Part shown: positions 61,199 through 64,000 of the stretch, one piece after another
Position numbering within the stretch: position 1 is the first letter of the stretch
How the letters are laid out: each line of letters begins with the position of its first letter
From: an uncultured Bacteroidales bacterium
Lineage (GTDB): Bacteria; Bacteroidota; Bacteroidia; Bacteroidales; Paludibacteraceae
Reading direction: 5' to 3'
Assembly: GCA_900316125.1 (NCBI GenBank)
Contig: ONBO01000002.1
Span: 1-64,000 of the forward strand
Length of the DNA stretch: 64,000 nucleotides
Position numbers and translations under genes: made by a program
The notes under the pieces: model-generated
The model's input: the letters and a program-made list of their open reading frames with translations, nothing else
Databases searched by the model: none
What the model was told of the DNA's origin: nothing

Positions 61199-63013
61199 AT
61201 GAAAAGAATCTTTTTTCTGACACTTCTGTCACTGTCTGCCGTAGCCATGTTTGGCCAGGCGGTCATGAAGATAGCTGGCAAGGAGGTGTCAAAACCTGAG
61301 TTTGAGTACTACTATAACAAGAATGTTGTAGATGACAGTACCAAGATGAGTGTTGATGATTATGCGCTCCGTTTCATAAACTTCAAGCTGAAGGTGGCTG
61401 AAGCGTATAACAGGAAGATGGACACTGTATCAAGTTTCATAAAAGAGCTTGATGGTTACCGCAACCAGCTTATTCCACCATACCTAACAGATGACAGCAT
61501 CAAGCAGGAGCTTGTTAAGGAGCAGTATGCCAGAATGCTTGAGGATATTGACGTTAGTCATATTCTCATAAGGGTTGAGGAGGACACGCTGAAGTCATAC
61601 AACAAGGCGCTTGAGGCTTTAAAAGAGCTTAAAACCAGCAGCTTTGAGAAAGTGGCGGCCAAGTACTCAGAAGACCCATCAATGGCTGGTGACAGCGGAC
61701 GTATAGGCTATATCACAGCCCTTACTACGGTATATCCGTTTGAGGTGGCTGCATACAAAACACCTAAAGGTGAGGTTACTGGTCCTGTACGCACTATGTT
61801 CGGCTATCACATAATCAAGGTCAATGACCGCCGCCCTACACGCGGTCAGGTCAAAGTGGCTCATATATTCAAGCGCAAACCTTCTGGTGCCAAGCCTGCA
61901 TCTCTTGACAGTCTGAAACAGGTGGTCAACTCCCTCTACTCCGATATCAAGAACGGCAAGATTACATTTGCTGACGCTGCAATTAAGGGTTCTGAGGATG
62001 GTGCCGCAAAGAGTGGCGGAGAACTGCCTTGGATTACCACTGGCAAGACAAACGAGCTCTTTGAGAACACAGCATTCAGCATGGACACTATTGGTTCTCT
62101 CCGTGTAATTGAGGCGCCATACGGCTGGCATATCATCAAACTGATAGACAAAAAGCCTATATCTCCTATTGAAGAGGTCACCCCTCTAATTGAGAGCCGT
62201 ATGCGTGGTGATGAGCGTTCAATAATAATCTATGAGACGTTCATTAACAAGCTGAAACGTGAATACGGATTCAAAGAGTACTCACCAGTGGGTTCAGATA
62301 GCGTGCTGGCTTCATTTGCTGACGTTAAACTCACCACAGACTCTCTAAGACGTTTTGTTGAGACTCACGCCAACCTTGGCAAGGACACTCTAAAGCAGTT
62401 TATAAACAGCTCAATATTTGAGTATGAGAAACGCAACTTAGAGAAGAAATACCCTGATTTCGGTCTGCTTATGCAGGAATACAAGGATGGAATCCTTATG
62501 TTTAACATAAGCCAGGAGGAAGTTTGGGGCAAGGCTGCAAAAGACACTGTAGGGCTTAGGAAATACTTCCAGGAGCATAAAGAGGATTATGCATGGGACA
62601 CACCTCACTATAAAGGCATAATAGTTAAATGCGCATCAAAGGATGTGAAGAAGAAGGCTCAGGCCATGCTTAACACAGTTCCCATGGAGTCTGCGGCAGA
62701 GTGCCTATCCAATCTTAACATTGACGGCAAACGTAACGTAAAGGTGGAGAAGGGCGTGTTTGCAAAAGGCAAGAACAAGATAGTTGACGCAAAAATATTC
62801 AAGGAAGGTAAAATACCTGAAGACGCCAAGTATCCTGAAGTATTCCTTGTAGGTAAGGTGCTTAAAAAGTACCCTGAAAGCTACAAAGATGTCCGTGGCC
62901 CTGTGCTGAATGACTATCAGACAAAGGTTGAGAACGATTGGGTTGAGAAACTCAAGAAGAAATACAAGGTTGAAGTTTACAAGGACGTTCTTGACAGCAT
63001 TGAGAAACACTAA
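61199..63013 (+). CDS. Periplasmic peptidyl-prolyl isomerase with two parvulin domains
   Basis: This 604-residue protein has a signal peptide (MKRIFFLTLLSLSAVAMFGQA). An N-terminal chaperone-like helical region is followed by a parvulin domain starting ISHILIR-like (VSHILIRVEEDT, about 119) with KYSEDPSMAGDSGRIGY, and a second starting VKVAHIFKRK (about 219) with SEDGAAKSGGELPW. A long C-terminal part includes KGIIVKCASKDVKKKA. SurA-type proteins escort barrel proteins to the outer membrane, and this window encodes several such clients. It begins 1 bp after guaB and overlaps the next gene by 14 bp. Confidence 0.88.
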   Translation: MKRIFFLTLLSLSAVAMFGQAVMKIAGKEVSKPEFEYYYNKNVVDDSTKMSVDDYALRFINFKLKVAEAYNRKMDTVSSFIKELDGYRNQLIPPYLTDDSIKQELVKEQYARMLEDIDVSHILIRVEEDTLKSYNKALEALKELKTSSFEKVAAKYSEDPSMAGDSGRIGYITALTTVYPFEVAAYKTPKGEVTGPVRTMFGYHIIKVNDRRPTRGQVKVAHIFKRKPSGAKPASLDSLKQVVNSLYSDIKNGKITFADAAIKGSEDGAAKSGGELPWITTGKTNELFENTAFSMDTIGSLRVIEAPYGWHIIKLIDKKPISPIEEVTPLIESRMRGDERSIIIYETFINKLKREYGFKEYSPVGSDSVLASFADVKLTTDSLRRFVETHANLGKDTLKQFINSSIFEYEKRNLEKKYPDFGLLMQEYKDGILMFNISQEEVWGKAAKDTVGLRKYFQEHKEDYAWDTPHYKGIIVKCASKDVKKKAQAMLNTVPMESAAECLSNLNIDGKRNVKVEKGVFAKGKNKIVDAKIFKEGKIPEDAKYPEVFLVGKVLKKYPESYKDVRGPVLNDYQTKVENDWVEKLKKKYKVEVYKDVLDSIEKH

Positions 63014-63866
63014 AATATTAAAATCACTGATCTACGCTGCAGCACTGCTTGTGCTGGCATCGTGCAACAACAGGCCCTCTATCCTTGACTGGGGAAGAGA
63101 GCCTGTTATGGAATTGCAGGGAGACGTACTCTACCTTGATGAAATCAAGCGTGCCATGCCTGACGGACTCATGAACCATGAGGACAGCATAGCTTTCATT
63201 GAGAACTACAAGCGCAAATGGGCGACCGACAAACTTGTCTACAACCAGGCTCTCAACAACGTGGGTAACACTGAAGAGATTAACACCCTTACAGAGGCCT
63301 ACAGAAAAGAGCTCATGATAAGCGAGTACCTGCGCAAAATCACAGACCAGAACCTGCGCCCTATTACAGAAGACTCCATCTTCCGTTTTTATGAGCATAA
63401 CAAGGAACGTTTCCTACTTAGTGAGACTGTGGTAAAGGGTATCTGCATAAAAGTGCGCTCATCCGCCCCAGACCAGTCTGTGCTCTCCAAATGGCTTTCA
63501 GACATCAATGATGAGAACATGGAGAACATTGTGACATACTGCACCAAGCATGCCATTCATCAAAACATCTTTATCGATCAGTGGACTCCGTTCTCAAAGA
63601 TCAATGAAACCATGGCCAAGGAGCTGAACTATAATGACCCAGCCATTACAAGAGGCACCATAGTGCAGCAAAGTGATGACTACACTTATTATCTCAAGAT
63701 TACAGGGCTCTGCAAGGCCGGCTCACCACAGCCGCTTGAGCTTGTAGAGGAGAACATTTACAACGTACTTACAAACAAGGCTAAGATTGATTATATTCAG
63801 CAGTTCTACAACAAGCTGTATGAAAAAGCCTTAGACAAAGGAAGGATAAAACTCTATGAAGATTAA
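63000..63866 (+). CDS. Lipoprotein with SurA/PpiC-like N-terminal region
   Basis: This is a lipoprotein of about 288 residues: signal KILKSLIYAAALLVLASC with lipobox LASC, then NNRPSILDWG. The mature part resembles the SurA/PrsA chaperone region (DVLYLDEIKRAMPDG, DSIAFIENYKRKWATDKLVYNQAL, RKELMISEYL) without a clear catalytic parvulin motif set. The start is uncertain: TTG at 63000, overlapping the upstream gene by 14 bp, places the signal peptide correctly, whereas the longer frame from 62910 would not. It overlaps the next gene by 11 bp. A non-catalytic helper of outer-membrane assembly is the inferred role. Confidence 0.72.
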   Translation: MRNTKILKSLIYAAALLVLASCNNRPSILDWGREPVMELQGDVLYLDEIKRAMPDGLMNHEDSIAFIENYKRKWATDKLVYNQALNNVGNTEEINTLTEAYRKELMISEYLRKITDQNLRPITEDSIFRFYEHNKERFLLSETVVKGICIKVRSSAPDQSVLSKWLSDINDENMENIVTYCTKHAIHQNIFIDQWTPFSKINETMAKELNYNDPAITRGTIVQQSDDYTYYLKITGLCKAGSPQPLELVEENIYNVLTNKAKIDYIQQFYNKLYEKALDKGRIKLYED

Positions 63867-64000
63867 GTCAGCCATACTTGCAGTTGCGGCCCTGCTCATC
63901 TCCGCAGCCTCATTTTCAAAGGGCAAGGTAATAGATCAGGTTGTCTGGGTGGTGGGAAACGAGCCAATTCTGCAATCTGAGATAGAGACAGAGATACTGC
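63856..64000 (+). CDS. SurA-like peptidyl-prolyl isomerase, 5' part only (cut by window edge)
   Basis: Forty-eight codons are seen from the ATG at 63856: a signal peptide (MKIKSAILAVAALLISAASF) followed by KGKVIDQVVWVVGNEPILQSEIETE, which is the classic N-terminus of SurA-type chaperones (VDxVVAVVNxxPIxxSEI). It overlaps the previous gene by 11 bp and closes, as far as visible, the guaB-isomerase operon. Confidence 0.82.
   Translation, partial: MKIKSAILAVAALLISAASFSKGKVIDQVVWVVGNEPILQSEIETEIL

Overview
The window comes from a member of the Bacteroidota, order Bacteroidales. Three things show this. Promoters match the phylum's housekeeping pattern (-33 TTTG, 19-21 bp, -7 TAnnTTTG), often written here as TATCTTTG or TAACTTTG. 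Two genes belong to the type IX secretion system (T9SS) world: sprA, and a giant protein with a C-terminal sorting domain. The gene orders mraZ-ftsZ and ruvA-sprA-lptG are typical of the phylum. I cannot name a genus. Base composition looks uniform and I see no integrase, transposase, phage genes or CRISPR array.

Layout: (1) 1-7813, minus: the first ~2,600 residues of a giant secreted SprB-repeat protein, cut by the window edge. (2) 7923-8879, minus: a lipid N-acyltransferase, divergent from (3) 9100-23850, plus: a compact division and cell-wall (dcw) operon, mraZ-rsmH-ftsL-ftsI-murE-mraY-murD-ftsW-murG/murC-ftsQ-ftsA-ftsZ. In it murG and murC are one 839-residue frame, FtsA lacks the room for subdomain 1C, and FtsI has an extra N-terminal hydrophobic segment. 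(4) 32818-23862, minus: ruvA-sprA-lptG. (5) 32965-34707, minus: three tandem small outer-membrane barrel paralogues. (6) 34914-38117: a small lipoprotein, endonuclease IV, lptB and a mannose-1-phosphate guanylyltransferase. (7) 47527-38190, minus: a 2,819-residue T9SS-type surface protein made of about 27 InlB/Listeria-Bacteroides repeats and three FISUMP domains, overlapping a downstream outer-membrane barrel gene. (8) 47659-48933: a type II NADH dehydrogenase. (9) 49003-58859: a more accessory stretch with a Panacea-type toxin-antitoxin pair, two AAA ATPases with repeat-rich promoters, tRNA-Leu(CAA), a lipid kinase, a WG-repeat secreted protein, recQ and rnz. (10) 58861-64000: two small secreted or membrane proteins, then guaB and a run of periplasmic peptidyl-prolyl isomerase genes, the last cut by the window edge.

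How the genes fit together: the dcw block supplies lipid II synthesis and the divisome. SprA is the outer-membrane channel through which T9SS cargo passes, and the FISUMP/InlB-repeat protein (and probably the SprB-repeat protein) is likely cargo. The chaperone-like isomerases after guaB and the LptB/LptG parts serve outer-membrane biogenesis.

The most unusual points are the MurG-MurC fusion, the shortened FtsA, the recently amplified repeat array and its overlapping barrel partner, and several families of short repeats that sit at gene 3' ends or in promoters. Many start codons below were chosen because a recognisable promoter lies inside the longer open frame and so excludes the upstream start.
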